NCBI RefSeq assembly: GCF_003319185.1
Contig: NZ_QOHJ01000008.1
Span: 1 to 64,000, forward strand
Direction: 5' to 3'
DNA: 64,000 nt
Source of the DNA: Blastococcus sp. TF02A-30
GTDB lineage: Bacteria; Actinomycetota; Actinomycetes; Mycobacteriales; Geodermatophilaceae
Part shown: one piece after another, positions 33,097 through 41,607 of the stretch
Layout of the letters: every line of letters begins with the position of its first letter
Position numbering within the stretch: the stretch's first letter is position 1
Made by a program: the position numbers and the translations under genes
Notes under the pieces: generated by a model
Database searches by the model: none
The model's input: only the letters and a program-made list of their open reading frames with translations
What the model was told of the DNA's origin: nothing

Positions 33097-34002
33097 TCAG
33101 CGCGAGAGGAGGGCGCGCCAGCCGTCGCGGTCGTGGACGACGGGCTGCGTGGTGTCGATGAACTCCAGCAGCGCCCGGGCGAAGCGCTCGGGATCGGCCA
33201 GGTGCGGCCAGTGCCCCGCGTCGCGGAACACCTCGACCCGGGCCGACGGCACCAGCCGGCGCACGGTCTCGGCGTGCTCGGGCGGCACGATCGGGTCGCG
33301 GTCGCCCCACATGACCAGCATCGGGATGGCCTCGGCCAGGTAGAGCCGGTCGATCGCGGTGACCGACTGGCCGCGGGCGTCGACGACGCTGCGCAGCGTG
33401 CGCAGGAACGCCCGGCGGGCCTCGACGTCGTGCAGCGCGAGCATCGCGTCACCGGCCTCGGCGAGGTCCCGGGCCCGGTGCCAGCCGATCGCCCGGCCGA
33501 ACGCGTCCAGCAGCCGCATCCCGGTGCGCAGCGGCAGGGGCAGGTGGGTGAGCGCCGTGAGCACGGCCTCGCTGCCCGGCAGCGTCGCCGCGCGCAGCGG
33601 CAGGCCCAGCTCCGGGCCGAGGCCGCCGCTGCTGACCAGCACGAGCCGCTGGCACCGCTCGGGGAACTGGTAGGCGAACTGCAGCGCGATGCCGCCGCCG
33701 AGGGAGTGCCCGACGACGGTCACCTGCTCGATGTCGAGCACCGAGAGCAGGTCGCGCATGCCGTTGGCGTAGCCGGCGACGGAGTAGTCACCGCGCGGCT
33801 TGTCCGAGGAGCCGTGCCCGAGCAGGTCGGGCGCGATGACGGTGTGCGAGGCGGCCAGCCGGTCGATGACGCCGGCCCAGGTCTGGGCGGTGTTGCCGAT
33901 GCCGTGCAGGAGCAGCAGGGGTGGGCCGTCGCCGGCGCGCACGAAGGCGCGCCGGTGCCCGTGCACCACCCGGGACTCGCGCGGCAGCGGCGTCGACGGC
34001 AC
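33097..34002 (-). CDS. Alpha/beta hydrolase
   Basis: A 301-residue alpha/beta-hydrolase-fold protein. The oxyanion region is LLLLHGIGNTAQTW, nucleophile elbow VVGHSLGGG (Ser), acid VMWGDRDPIVP and catalytic His in DAGHWPHLADP. Start GTG 34002 (VPSTPLPRESRVV) is preferred because an earlier GTG at 34053 would overlap the upstream LOG-like gene. Neither has a clear SD. Substrate unknown. Confidence 0.85.
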   Translation of the reverse strand: MPSTPLPRESRVVHGHRRAFVRAGDGPPLLLLHGIGNTAQTWAGVIDRLAASHTVIAPDLLGHGSSDKPRGDYSVAGYANGMRDLLSVLDIEQVTVVGHSLGGGIALQFAYQFPERCQRLVLVSSGGLGPELGLPLRAATLPGSEAVLTALTHLPLPLRTGMRLLDAFGRAIGWHRARDLAEAGDAMLALHDVEARRAFLRTLRSVVDARGQSVTAIDRLYLAEAIPMLVMWGDRDPIVPPEHAETVRRLVPSARVEVFRDAGHWPHLADPERFARALLEFIDTTQPVVHDRDGWRALLSR

Positions 34003-34037
34003 GGCCCCAGTGCACCACGGATCGTGTTGCCGAGGGG

Positions 34038-34601
34038 TTACACCTTCTGCCACTTGCGGCCGGGGTGCCGGTAGCCCTCGACGAAGCGCAGCAGCCCGGC
34101 GGCGTCCTCGACCACGCCGAGCGCGTCGAGCCGGGCCGCGTCGAGGTAGCCGTCGTCCACCATGCGGCGGAGCTGGGCCAGCAGCGGCTGCCAGAACCCG
34201 TCGACGTCGACCAGCGCCGTCGGCTTGGCGTGCAGGCCGAGCATCCCCCAGGTCCAGGCCTCGAACAGCTCCTCGAGGGTGCCGGCGGCGCCCGGCAGCG
34301 CGACGAAGACGTCGGCCAGGTCGGCCATCACCGCCTTGCGCTCGTGCATGGACTGCACGACCTCCAGCCGCGGCAGGCCGGGGTGGGCCACCTCGTCGTC
34401 GACCAGGTGCTGCGGGATGACGCCGACGACCTCGCCGCCGGCCGCCAGCGCGGCGTCGGCGACCACGCCCATCAGCCCGACCTTGCCGCCGCCGTAGACG
34501 ATGCCGACCCCGGCGCGGGCCAGGTCGGTGGCGAAGGCGGCCGCGGCCGCGGCGTGCGCGGGCGGACCCGCGTGCGATCCGGTGAAGACGGCGACCCTCA
34601 C
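34038..34601 (-). CDS. LOG-family protein (cytokinin-riboside phosphoribohydrolase type)
   Basis: A 187-residue TIGR00730/LOG protein with RVAVFTGS at the start, [17 protein letters not shown] and the family motif [20 protein letters not shown], then [12 protein letters not shown]. The PGGxGTxxE signature appears as PGAAGTLEE, one Gly replaced by Ala. Family members cleave nucleoside 5'-monophosphates at the glycosidic bond. It starts at GTG 34601 overlapping the MaoC stop, so the two are coupled. Confidence 0.88.
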   Translation of the reverse strand: MRVAVFTGSHAGPPAHAAAAAAFATDLARAGVGIVYGGGKVGLMGVVADAALAAGGEVVGVIPQHLVDDEVAHPGLPRLEVVQSMHERKAVMADLADVFVALPGAAGTLEELFEAWTWGMLGLHAKPTALVDVDGFWQPLLAQLRRMVDDGYLDAARLDALGVVEDAAGLLRFVEGYRHPGRKWQKV

Positions 34602-35062
34602 GCCCCGCCGCCGTAGTACCGGTAGACCGGCTCGGCGATGCAGACCGGCTTGTCGCCGCCCTCGCGCTCGATGACGCAGCTGAAGGTGAGCTGCTTGCCG
34701 CCGGTGATCTCCTCCACCCTGGTGAGCGTCGCGGTGAGCCGGAGCTTCGCGCCGACCGGCACGGGGGAGGGGAACCGGACCTTGTTGAGGCCGTAGTTCA
34801 CGCCCATGGTCGTGTCGGTGACCGTGAGCACCTGGGTGAACAGCACCGGCAGCATCGACAGGGTGAGGTAGCCGTGCGCGATCGGGCCGCCGAAGGGGCT
34901 CTCGGCGGTGGCGCGCGCGACGTCGACGTGGATCCACTGGTGGTCGCCCGTGGCGTCGGCGAACAGGTTGACGGCCTCCTGGGTGACCTCGACCCAGCCG
35001 CTGGTGCCCAGCTCGCTGCCCTCGAGCCCGGACAGCTCGGCCATCGTCGTCGTGGTGCTCAT
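34598..35062 (-). CDS. MaoC-like (R)-hydratase / dehydratase domain protein
   Basis: A 154-residue hot-dog-fold protein with the hydratase motif region [18 protein letters not shown], then [20 protein letters not shown]. The Asp...His pair of the R-hydratase active site is present. It probably hydrates or dehydrates acyl-CoA thioesters. Start ATG 35062 with GAGGAAC upstream. Confidence 0.9.
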   Translation of the reverse strand: MSTTTTMAELSGLEGSELGTSGWVEVTQEAVNLFADATGDHQWIHVDVARATAESPFGGPIAHGYLTLSMLPVLFTQVLTVTDTTMGVNYGLNKVRFPSPVPVGAKLRLTATLTRVEEITGGKQLTFSCVIEREGGDKPVCIAEPVYRYYGGGA

Positions 35063-35169
35063 GCCTGGGGTTCCTCCGTCGGACGCGCGGGATGCCTCCT
35101 GCAACCTAGTGCTCCGGGTCGTCCGGGCTCCGGGAGCACCGGCGTCGCGGAGCCGGTTCACTGGAGGGC

Positions 35170-35640
35170 GTGGAGTCGACCGACGGCTGGACGTTCTGCG
35201 CCCAGGGGCACAAGCACTGGGGGCGCGCCGGCGCGGCCGGTCTGTTCCTGCACCGCGACGACGGCGACGGGGTGGAGGTCCTGCTCCAGCACCGCGCCTG
35301 GTGGTCGCACCACGGCGGCACCTGGGGGACGCCGGGTGGTGCGCTGCACGTGGGCGAGACGCCGGCCGACGGGGCGCTGCGCGAGGTGGAGGAGGAGCTC
35401 GGCCTGACCCGCGACGACGTCGTCCTCGGGGCGCGCTCGGTGGACGACCACGGCGGCTGGGCCTACACGACGGTGCTCGCCCGGCCGTCCCGGCCGATCG
35501 CCGCCGCCGAGCTCCGGCTGGACGGCGAGAGCGACGGCGTCGCCTGGTGGCCGCTGGCCGACCTGGACGCCGTCGCGCTGCACCCGGGCCTGGCGGCGTC
35601 GCTGGACCGGCTGCGGCCGCTGCTGGGCGGGGCGGGGTAG
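35170..35640 (+). CDS. Nudix hydrolase
   Basis: A 156-residue protein with a complete Nudix box in GALHVGETPADGALREVEEE (GX5EX7REUXEEXGU), so hydrolysis of nucleoside-diphosphate-linked or 8-oxo-nucleotide substrates is expected. It starts at GTG 35170 and ends in TAG, an ordinary termination use of the codon that is recoded in fdhA. Confidence 0.9.
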   Translation: MESTDGWTFCAQGHKHWGRAGAAGLFLHRDDGDGVEVLLQHRAWWSHHGGTWGTPGGALHVGETPADGALREVEEELGLTRDDVVLGARSVDDHGGWAYTTVLARPSRPIAAAELRLDGESDGVAWWPLADLDAVALHPGLAASLDRLRPLLGGAG

Positions 35641-35720
35641 CGCGTCAGGTGTGATGCGGTACCGCCCGGGGCACTGGCACGGAGCACCCTGCACCACCCG
35701 AGCACCCCGAGGAGCCGGCC

Positions 35721-36434
35721 CTGTCCCGCCCTGCACGTCACCGAGCTCCCGACCGTCGGCGGGCGGCGCGCCTCCTGCTGGTGCTCGCCGCCGTGTGCGC
35801 GGCGCTGCTCGTCGCCGCGCCGCTGGCCGCCGTCCTGTCCGGCGGGTCGGGCGGCACGTCGACCAGCACGCCGGACGACGACGTCTTCACCGGCGGCACG
35901 GGCGAGGGCGGCGGTGCGGGCACGCCCGGCGGCGGCGGTGGTGGTGGCGGCCTGGCCACCGAGTCCGCGCAGCGGCCGGCGCCGGACGCCCCGGGCGCAC
36001 CCGCCGGCGGCGGCACCGGTTCCCCTGACGTGGGCGGTGGCACGGCGGTGGGGGACGGCGGCTCCGGCGGTGGCACGACCGGCTGGACCGCCGGGAGCGG
36101 TGCGGGGACAAGTGCCGCGGTCCCACCGGCATCCGGCGGAGCGGCAGCCGCGGTGCCGGGCACGAGCGCCGGCCGGCCGGCGGCCGAGCCCGCACAGCAG
36201 CAGCCCGCCCAGCAGCAGCCCGCCCAGCAGCAGCCGACCCAGCAGCAGCCGCAGCAGCCCGCGCCGCAGCAGCCGGCGCCGCAGCAGCCCGCTCCCCAGC
36301 AACCGTCGCCGGCGCCCGAGGAGGACGCCGCCGGCGTCCCCTGCCCCTGCACCGTGATCAACGGTGTGCTGGTCAGCCTGTCGCGGCTGGTGAACGGCGT
36401 GCTGCCGCCGGTCGGTGGGCTGCTCGGCGGCTGA
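35721..36434 (+). CDS. Secreted Gly/Pro/Gln-rich low-complexity protein with probable CTG start
   Basis: About 237 residues. GAGGAG at 35709-35714 is followed six bases later by CTG at 35721, which opens the frame with a basic stretch and hydrophobic helix (RRRAARLLLVLAAVCAALLV). This is a normal signal-anchor layout. The first conventional start, GTG 35781, would cut into the helix. The body is Gly/Ser/Thr-rich, then tandem AQQQP and APQQP repeats (residues about 155-195), ending CPCTVINGVLVSLSRLVNGV. Probably extracytoplasmic. Function unknown. Confidence 0.65.
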   Translation: MSRPARHRAPDRRRAARLLLVLAAVCAALLVAAPLAAVLSGGSGGTSTSTPDDDVFTGGTGEGGGAGTPGGGGGGGGLATESAQRPAPDAPGAPAGGGTGSPDVGGGTAVGDGGSGGGTTGWTAGSGAGTSAAVPPASGGAAAAVPGTSAGRPAAEPAQQQPAQQQPAQQQPTQQQPQQPAPQQPAPQQPAPQQPSPAPEEDAAGVPCPCTVINGVLVSLSRLVNGVLPPVGGLLGG

Positions 36435-36456
36435 GCCCGCGGGCTAGGTTCGGGTC

Positions 36457-37344
36457 ATGACCGCGCGCGACGACGTCTCCGAGATCTTCGACAGCTCCGC
36501 GTGGCGGCCGGTCGAGGGCTTCGACTTCAGCGACATCACCTACCACCGCGCCGTCGACGCCGGCGTCGTCCGGATCGCCTTCGATCGGCCCGAGGTGCGC
36601 AACGCCTTCCGGCCGCAGACCGTCGACCAGCTCATCACGGCGCTGGAGCACGCCCGGCTGTCCACCGACGTCGGCTGCGTGATCCTCACCGGCAACGGCC
36701 CCAGCCCCAAGGACGGCGGGTGGGCGTTCTGCTCCGGCGGCGACCAGCGGGTGCGGGGCAGGTACGGCTACGAGCACGCCGAGGGCTCCAGCGGCCGGCT
36801 GCACGTCCTGGAGGCGCAGCGGCTGATCCGGTTCATGCCCAAGGTCGTCCTCTGCGTCGTCCCCGGCTGGGCGGCCGGTGGCGGGCACAGCCTGCACGTC
36901 GTCGCCGACCTCACGCTGGCCAGCGCCGAGCACGCGCGCTTCAAGCAGACCGACGCCGACGTGGGCAGCTTCGACGGCGGGTTCGGATCGGCCTACCTCG
37001 CCCGCCAGGTGGGGCAGAAGTTCGCCCGCGAGATCTTCTTCCTGGGTGACGAGTACTCCGCGGCCGACGCGCACGCCATGGGCATGGTGAACCGGGTCGT
37101 CCCGCACGCCGAGCTGGAGGCGACCGCGCTGGAGTGGGGCCGGAAGATCGTGGCCAAGTCACCCACCGCCCAGCGGATGCTGAAGTACTCGTTCAACCTG
37201 ATCGACGACGGCCTGGTCGGCCAGCAGCTGTTCGCCGGCGAGACGACCCGGCTGGCGTACATGGCCGAGGAGGCCGTCGAGGGCCGCGACGCGTTCCTCG
37301 AGAAGCGCGACCCCGATTTCAGCCGCTTCCCCTGGCACGTGTGA
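36457..37344 (+). CDS. menB: 1,4-dihydroxy-2-naphthoyl-CoA synthase
   Basis: A 295-residue crotonase-fold enzyme of menaquinone biosynthesis, closing the naphthoate ring of o-succinylbenzoyl-CoA. MenB-specific blocks are present: FDRPEVRNAFRPQTVDQL, GWAFCSGGDQRVRGR, VVPGWAAGGGHSLHVVADL, TDADVGSFDGGFGSAYLARQ and the C-terminal EKRDPDFSRFPW. Length matches the family. Stand-alone, with a pair of palindromes 14 bases past its stop. Confidence 0.95.
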   Translation: MTARDDVSEIFDSSAWRPVEGFDFSDITYHRAVDAGVVRIAFDRPEVRNAFRPQTVDQLITALEHARLSTDVGCVILTGNGPSPKDGGWAFCSGGDQRVRGRYGYEHAEGSSGRLHVLEAQRLIRFMPKVVLCVVPGWAAGGGHSLHVVADLTLASAEHARFKQTDADVGSFDGGFGSAYLARQVGQKFAREIFFLGDEYSAADAHAMGMVNRVVPHAELEATALEWGRKIVAKSPTAQRMLKYSFNLIDDGLVGQQLFAGETTRLAYMAEEAVEGRDAFLEKRDPDFSRFPWHV

Positions 37345-37357
37345 CGAGTGGCCGATC

Positions 37358-37377
37358 AGCTTTCGGTACCGAAAGCT
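37358..37377. repeat. 20-bp palindrome, copy 1
   Basis: AGCTTTCGGTACCGAAAGCT, a perfect palindrome 14 bases after the menB stop. Same sequence as copies at 47706 and 47736. Confidence 0.95.
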
Positions 37378-37390
37378 GAGGGGACGAACC

Positions 37391-37410
37391 AGCTCTCGGT
37401 ACCGAGAGCT
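37391..37410. repeat. 20-bp palindrome, copy 2 (compensated variant)
   Basis: AGCTCTCGGTACCGAGAGCT. It differs from copy 1 at two symmetric positions, so it remains a perfect palindrome. It lies just before the SD of the gene at 37429. Confidence 0.95.
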
Positions 37411-37428
37411 CGAGCAGGGGAGGCCGGA

Positions 37429-37761
37429 GTGATCGTCGAGGTGATCACGGGGGCGGACGAGCGCCCGGAGGCGCGGGTCGTCGACGTCGACGACCTCGGG
37501 CGGCTGCACCTGGCCCTCGGCCAGGTGACCGACACCGAGGCCGCCGAGGTGCTCGAGCGCTCCGGCCTGGGGCGCCTGGCCGATCCGCAGACCGCGTGGC
37601 TGGACGCCGCCGCGCTGCGGGCCGCCGCGGAGCCCCGGGCGACCGCCGGCGACTGGATCCAGCAGTGGGACGCGATGGTCGCCCAGGCGCGCAGCCAGGG
37701 CTGGCTGTCCGACGACGGCGCCAGCATCAAGGTGCACGTCGAGAGCGCCGCCGGCGCCTGA
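37429..37761 (+). CDS. Small protein of unknown function
   Basis: A 110-residue protein starting at GTG 37429 with AGGGGAGG five bases upstream. An earlier in-frame ATG/GTG would translate through the palindromic repeats and is rejected. It is acidic to neutral and helical (VTDTEAAEVLERSGLGRLAD; WIQQWDAMVAQARSQGWLS), with no recognised domain, signal or membrane segment. It is separated from menB only by the repeats. Confidence 0.7.
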   Translation: MIVEVITGADERPEARVVDVDDLGRLHLALGQVTDTEAAEVLERSGLGRLADPQTAWLDAAALRAAAEPRATAGDWIQQWDAMVAQARSQGWLSDDGASIKVHVESAAGA

Positions 37762-37778
37762 CCTGCGGTGCCTGTCAC

Positions 37779-37808
37779 GCAACCCTGCGTTGCATGACCT
37801 TTCATGCA
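37779..37808. promoter_or_regulatory. Overlapping inverted repeats upstream of the TetR gene
   Basis: TGCATGA-CCTT-TCATGCA (37791-37808) is a perfect 7-4-7 dyad, and GCAAC-CCTGC-GTTGC (37779-37793) overlaps it by three bases. They lie 100-130 bases before the TetR start. Good candidate for TetR autoregulation. Confidence 0.5.
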
Positions 37809-37911
37809 GGTCAGCGACTCGGGGAAGAGTTCACGCCCGGTCATTGTGGTGACTCCACCTGACAGGCAAGTATGTCGCGGTGCAGATGACCCACCGGGAC
37901 CTGGATCGGCC

Positions 37912-38508
37912 ATGACCGGAACTCCGGGACGCCCGCTCAGCGCCGAGCTGTCCGAGCAGCTGCTGTCCGTCGCCGTCGACATCCTCGCCGACGAAGGCTG
38001 GGGGCGGCTGAACAGCGACCGCGTCGCCGCTCGCGCGCGGGCGGGCAAGGCCGGCATCTACCGCCGGTGGCCCACGATGGCCGCCCTCGCCCGCTCCGCC
38101 GTCTCGCGGTTCCAGCTGGTCCCGGTGCCGGAGGACACGGGCTCCCTGGGGTCGGACCTCCGGGCCCTCGTCGACCGGTGGGGCACCCCGCTGGACCGCG
38201 AGGAGCGCGCCGTCGCCAGCATCGTCGGCGCCGCGCGGCACGAGGAGGACCTGCGCGCCGGTCTCGACGCCGCGCTGGTCGCCCCGCTCGCCGCCGCGGT
38301 CGCCGAGATCGGTGCGCGCGCGACGGGCCGCGGTGAGGAGATCGCGCCGGCCCGCCTGGCGCTGCTCGGGTCGGTGCTCGAGGCCTTCTGGTGGCAGCGC
38401 TTCACCGCGGCCGGTGACGGCGCGATGCTCGCCGAGCAGGTCGACCGCGTCGTCGACGAGGTCCTCGTCCCGCTGGTGCGCCCCGCGGCGGAGTCCGTCG
38501 CCGCCTGA
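37912..38508 (+). CDS. TetR-family regulator
   Basis: A 198-residue protein. The N-terminal HTH is LLSVAVDILADEGWGRLNSD, then RVAARARAGKAGIYRRWPTM. The C-terminal ligand-binding region has TetR_C_16-like features (APARLALLGSVLEAFWWQRF). It probably binds the dyads at 37779-37808. Target and ligand unknown. Confidence 0.88.
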   Translation: MTGTPGRPLSAELSEQLLSVAVDILADEGWGRLNSDRVAARARAGKAGIYRRWPTMAALARSAVSRFQLVPVPEDTGSLGSDLRALVDRWGTPLDREERAVASIVGAARHEEDLRAGLDAALVAPLAAAVAEIGARATGRGEEIAPARLALLGSVLEAFWWQRFTAAGDGAMLAEQVDRVVDEVLVPLVRPAAESVAA

Positions 38509-38532
38509 CCGCGTCGCCGCCTGACCGCCGCC

Positions 38533-39231
38533 TCAGCCCGCGCGGCGCCCGGAGGCGGCGGGGAGCGCCCGCCCGTGCAGGCGGTGCGCCTCGTCGTGCA
38601 GGTGCCCGAGCACGCGGTCGGCGACGTGCTCGACCGCGGCGCTGACGGTCGCCGCGTCGGTCTCGCCGGTGACCACCCGGCCCCGGTTCTCGACGATGAG
38701 CACGCGCACGGCCGACAGCCACATGGCCGCGACGAGCGGCGCGGTGACCTCGGGCGGGAACGCCATCGGCCGGCCGGCTGCCTCCTCGTCCCGCCAGGCC
38801 TCCAGCAGAGCCGCGGCGAGCCGGCGCTCGGCCTCGGCGGCCAGCTCCCGCTCGCGGGCCCGGAGCGTCTCCGACGCCTCGACGGTCGCCACGTAGGACC
38901 GTCGCTCCGCGCAGGCCAGCGAGCCGAGCTGCCCGGCGACCAGGGCCAGCAGGTGATCGCGCAGCGCGGTGAGCGGCGAGGTCCCGGGCGTCCGCGTCCG
39001 GACGGCCTCGGCGGATCCGGCCACCCACGGGGTGCGGCCGTCGAAGAAGAGCTCCTCCTTCGTCGCGAAGTGGTTGAAGACGGTCTGGACGGCGACGTCG
39101 GCGTCGCGGGCCACGTCGGCGATGGTCATGGCGTCGAACCCCCGCTCGGCGAACAGCCGGTGGGCGGTGCTGCGGACCAGCTCCCGGGTCCGTGCCTTCT
39201 TCGCCGCGCGCCGGTCGCTGAGCTCACTCAC
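38533..39231 (-). CDS. TetR-family regulator
   Basis: A 232-residue protein starting at GTG 39231 (VSELSDRRAAKKARTRELV). HTH region: AHRLFAERGFDAMTIADVAR, then VAVQTVFNHFATKEELFF. It converges with the TetR gene at 37912. Its promoter faces the small Cys-containing gene at 39284 and the alcohol dehydrogenase region, which it might control. Inferred only. Confidence 0.88.
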   Translation of the reverse strand: MSELSDRRAAKKARTRELVRSTAHRLFAERGFDAMTIADVARDADVAVQTVFNHFATKEELFFDGRTPWVAGSAEAVRTRTPGTSPLTALRDHLLALVAGQLGSLACAERRSYVATVEASETLRARERELAAEAERRLAAALLEAWRDEEAAGRPMAFPPEVTAPLVAAMWLSAVRVLIVENRGRVVTGETDAATVSAAVEHVADRVLGHLHDEAHRLHGRALPAASGRRAG

Positions 39232-39283
39232 GGTGTGGATCTTAGCGACGGAAAGTATCGGGTGCTCGTGCTGGAACCGGGCG

Positions 39284-39658
39284 TTATCGATATCTCTCGT
39301 CCCGTCGTGGTGCGCCCGCGTCCTCCAGCACCGTGCGCCGCCACGTGCCCACCAGCACCGCGAGGTCGATGACGTCCAGGTCGGCGGCGACGTCGGCGAT
39401 CGTCGTCCGCCACGCGCGGGGCGCACCCGCCGGGGGTACCGGGTGCTGCAGGTCGTAGGTGGCGTCGGCCTCGCGCACGACGGCCGCGACGCCGGCATCG
39501 GCGGCCGCCTCCTCGCGCAGGCCGCGCAGCGTCACCTCGAACAGGCGGGTGCAGGACACCGAGGCGCCCGGGTGGGCGGGCCCGGCACCGGGTGCGGGCG
39601 CGAGGACGGCGCCGCAGCCGGGGCAGACCTCGGTCGGGGCGGCGTCGTCGTCGGGCAC
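39284..39658 (-). CDS. Small zinc-ribbon-like protein (DUF5946-like)
   Basis: A 124-residue protein starting at GTG 39658. The N-terminal CPGCGAVLAP knuckle plus a later Cys (VSCTRLFEV) suggest metal binding. A helical middle contains the YDLQHP motif seen in DUF5946-like proteins. Function unknown. It is divergent from the alcohol dehydrogenase. Confidence 0.7.
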   Translation of the reverse strand: MPDDDAAPTEVCPGCGAVLAPAPGAGPAHPGASVSCTRLFEVTLRGLREEAAADAGVAAVVREADATYDLQHPVPPAGAPRAWRTTIADVAADLDVIDLAVLVGTWRRTVLEDAGAPRRDERYR

Positions 39659-39745
39659 CCGCCCGATGGTGCCGCACCCGGAGCGGCCAGGCACGATGGC
39701 CGCCGGACGACCAGGACGACGACGTCGAGCGAGAGGGGCCGCGGG

Positions 39746-40861
39746 ATGCGGACCAGGGCAGCGGTGCTGCGGGAGCCGGGCACGGACTACGAGATCGTCG
39801 AGCTCGAGGTCCGCGATCCCGGACCGGGCGAGGTCCTGGTCGAGATGGCCTACGCGGGGCTGTGCCACTCCGACGAGCACCTGCGGCACGCCAACCCGGG
39901 TGGCCGGTACCCGATCGTGGGCGGGCACGAGGGCTCCGGCGTCGTCACCGCCGTGGGGCCGGGCGTCACCGGCGTCGCCCCGGGCGACCACATCGTCACG
40001 AGCTTCCTGCCCGCCTGCGGGCACTGCCGGTTCTGCGCGTCCGGCCGGTCCAACCTGTGCGACAAGGGCGCCACGATCGCCACCGGGCTGCTGCCGGGCG
40101 GCCGGTACCCGTACACGCTCGACGGCGAGGAGCTGGGCGGCTTCTGCATGGTCGGGGCCTTCGCCCGGCACACCCTGCTCAGCGAGTTCTCCTGCGTGAA
40201 GATCGACCCCTGGCTGCCGCTGGACACCGCGGCGCTCACCGCCTGCAGCGTGCCCACCGGCTGGGGCTCGGCCGTCTACGCGGGCGGCACGCGCCCCGGC
40301 GACGTCGTCGTGGTCGTGGGCCTCGGCGGCGTCGGCGTCAACGCGGTGCAGGGCGCGGTGCACGCGGGCGCGATGCACGTCATCGGCGTGGACCCGGTGG
40401 CGATGAAGCGGGAGTTCGCCGAGACGGTGGGCGCGACCCGCACCGTGGCCTCGACCGACGAGGCGGTGGGCCTGGCCCGCGAGCTGTCCCGCGGCACCGG
40501 CGCCGACGTCGTCGTCGTCACCGTGGGGAAGATGTCCGCCGAGGTCCACGACGGCGCGGCGGCATGCCTGGGCAAGGGCGGCACGCTGGTGCTCACGGCG
40601 CTCGGCGACCGCCCCTCGGACGGGCGGGTGACCCTGAACGGGCAGGTCACCACGGTGTTCGAGCACCGGGTGCAGGGCACGATGTTCGGCTCGTGCAACC
40701 CGTTCACCGACATCCCGCGGCTGCTGCGGCTGCACGAGGAGGGCCGGCTGGAGCTCGACCGGCTGATCACCCGCCGGTACCCGCTCGACGAGGTCAACCA
40801 GGGCTACCGCGACCAGGCCGCCGGCGAGACCGTCCGCGGCCTCCTCGTCCACGCCGGCTGA
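39746..40861 (+). CDS. NDMA-type zinc-dependent alcohol dehydrogenase
   Basis: A 371-residue class III-like zinc alcohol dehydrogenase. The catalytic zinc ligand region is GLCHSDEHL, followed by GGHEGSGVV. The structural zinc site is CGHCRFCASGRSNLC and the NAD motif VGLGGVGVNAVQGA. The sequence matches the actinobacterial NDMA-dependent/mycothiol-cofactor group, in which NAD stays bound and an electron carrier regenerates it. Physiological substrate unknown (alcohol or formaldehyde adduct). A palindrome pair starts four bases after the stop. Confidence 0.9.
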   Translation: MRTRAAVLREPGTDYEIVELEVRDPGPGEVLVEMAYAGLCHSDEHLRHANPGGRYPIVGGHEGSGVVTAVGPGVTGVAPGDHIVTSFLPACGHCRFCASGRSNLCDKGATIATGLLPGGRYPYTLDGEELGGFCMVGAFARHTLLSEFSCVKIDPWLPLDTAALTACSVPTGWGSAVYAGGTRPGDVVVVVGLGGVGVNAVQGAVHAGAMHVIGVDPVAMKREFAETVGATRTVASTDEAVGLARELSRGTGADVVVVTVGKMSAEVHDGAAACLGKGGTLVLTALGDRPSDGRVTLNGQVTTVFEHRVQGTMFGSCNPFTDIPRLLRLHEEGRLELDRLITRRYPLDEVNQGYRDQAAGETVRGLLVHAG

Positions 40862-40864
40862 CGC

Positions 40865-40917
40865 AGCTTTCTGTACCGAAAGCTGCGTTTCCGGCGCAGC
40901 TTTCGGTACAGAAAGCT
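40865..40917. repeat. Palindrome copies 3 and 4, forming a larger inverted repeat
   Basis: Copy 3 (40865-40884, AGCTTTCTGTACCGAAAGCT) and copy 4 (40898-40917, AGCTTTCGGTACAGAAAGCT) each deviate from palindromy at the same kind of position but are exact reverse complements of each other. With flanking GCG/CGC they form a 23-bp perfect stem with a 7-base loop. They start four bases past the dehydrogenase stop and end 22 bases before the HAD gene, consistent with a terminator. Confidence 0.95.
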
Positions 40918-40939
40918 TCATTCGGGGCAGTGGCGGCGC

Positions 40940-41605
40940 ATGAGCTCTCCGCGCATCGCCGTCCTCGATGTCGACGGCACCCTCGTCGACACCAACTACC
41001 AGCACGCGCTCGCCTGGTACCGGGCGTTCCGGTCGCTGGGCGAGACGTTCCCGGTCTGGCGGATCCACCGGCTGATCGGGATGGGCGGTGACCGGATGCC
41101 GGCCGCGCTGGGCGGGGACGAGCTCGAGGAGCGGATCGGTGACCGCGCCCGCGAGCGCTGGACCGAGGAGTTCGACGCGATGATCGACGAGGTCGCCCCG
41201 CTGCCGGGCGCGCGGGACCTCGTCGTGGCGCTGCGCGACCGGGGGCACCGCGTGGTGCTGGCCAGCTCGGGCCAGGCGGAGCACGTCGACCACTCCCTGG
41301 ACCTGCTCGACCTGCGCGACCTCGCCGAGGCGTGGACCACCAGCGCCGATGTCGAGTCGAGCAAGCCCGCGCCGGACCTGCTGCAGGTGGCGCTGGAGAA
41401 GCTCGGTGAGCCGGTGGACGCCCCGAGCGTGATGATCGGCGACTCGGTGTTCGACGTGGAGGCCGCCGAGAAGGCCGGGATGCCCGCGCTGGTCGTCCGC
41501 TCCGGCGGCTTCGGGGACGACGAGCTGCGCGCGGCCGGCGCCGTCTCGATCCACGACACCCCCGGTGACCTCGCCGCCGCGCTGGACGACCTCGACCTGG
41601 GCTGA
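40940..41605 (+). CDS. HAD-family hydrolase (phosphoglycolate phosphatase-like)
   Basis: A 221-residue HAD phosphatase. Motif I is AVLDVDGTLVDTNYQHA, motif II VLASSG, motif III Lys in ESSKPAPDLL and motif IV MIGDSVFDVEAAEKAG. The helical cap lies after motif I (subfamily IA). Likely dephosphorylates a small sugar or glycolate phosphate. Substrate undetermined. Confidence 0.9.
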   Translation: MSSPRIAVLDVDGTLVDTNYQHALAWYRAFRSLGETFPVWRIHRLIGMGGDRMPAALGGDELEERIGDRARERWTEEFDAMIDEVAPLPGARDLVVALRDRGHRVVLASSGQAEHVDHSLDLLDLRDLAEAWTTSADVESSKPAPDLLQVALEKLGEPVDAPSVMIGDSVFDVEAAEKAGMPALVVRSGGFGDDELRAAGAVSIHDTPGDLAAALDDLDLG

Positions 41606-41607
41606 GC

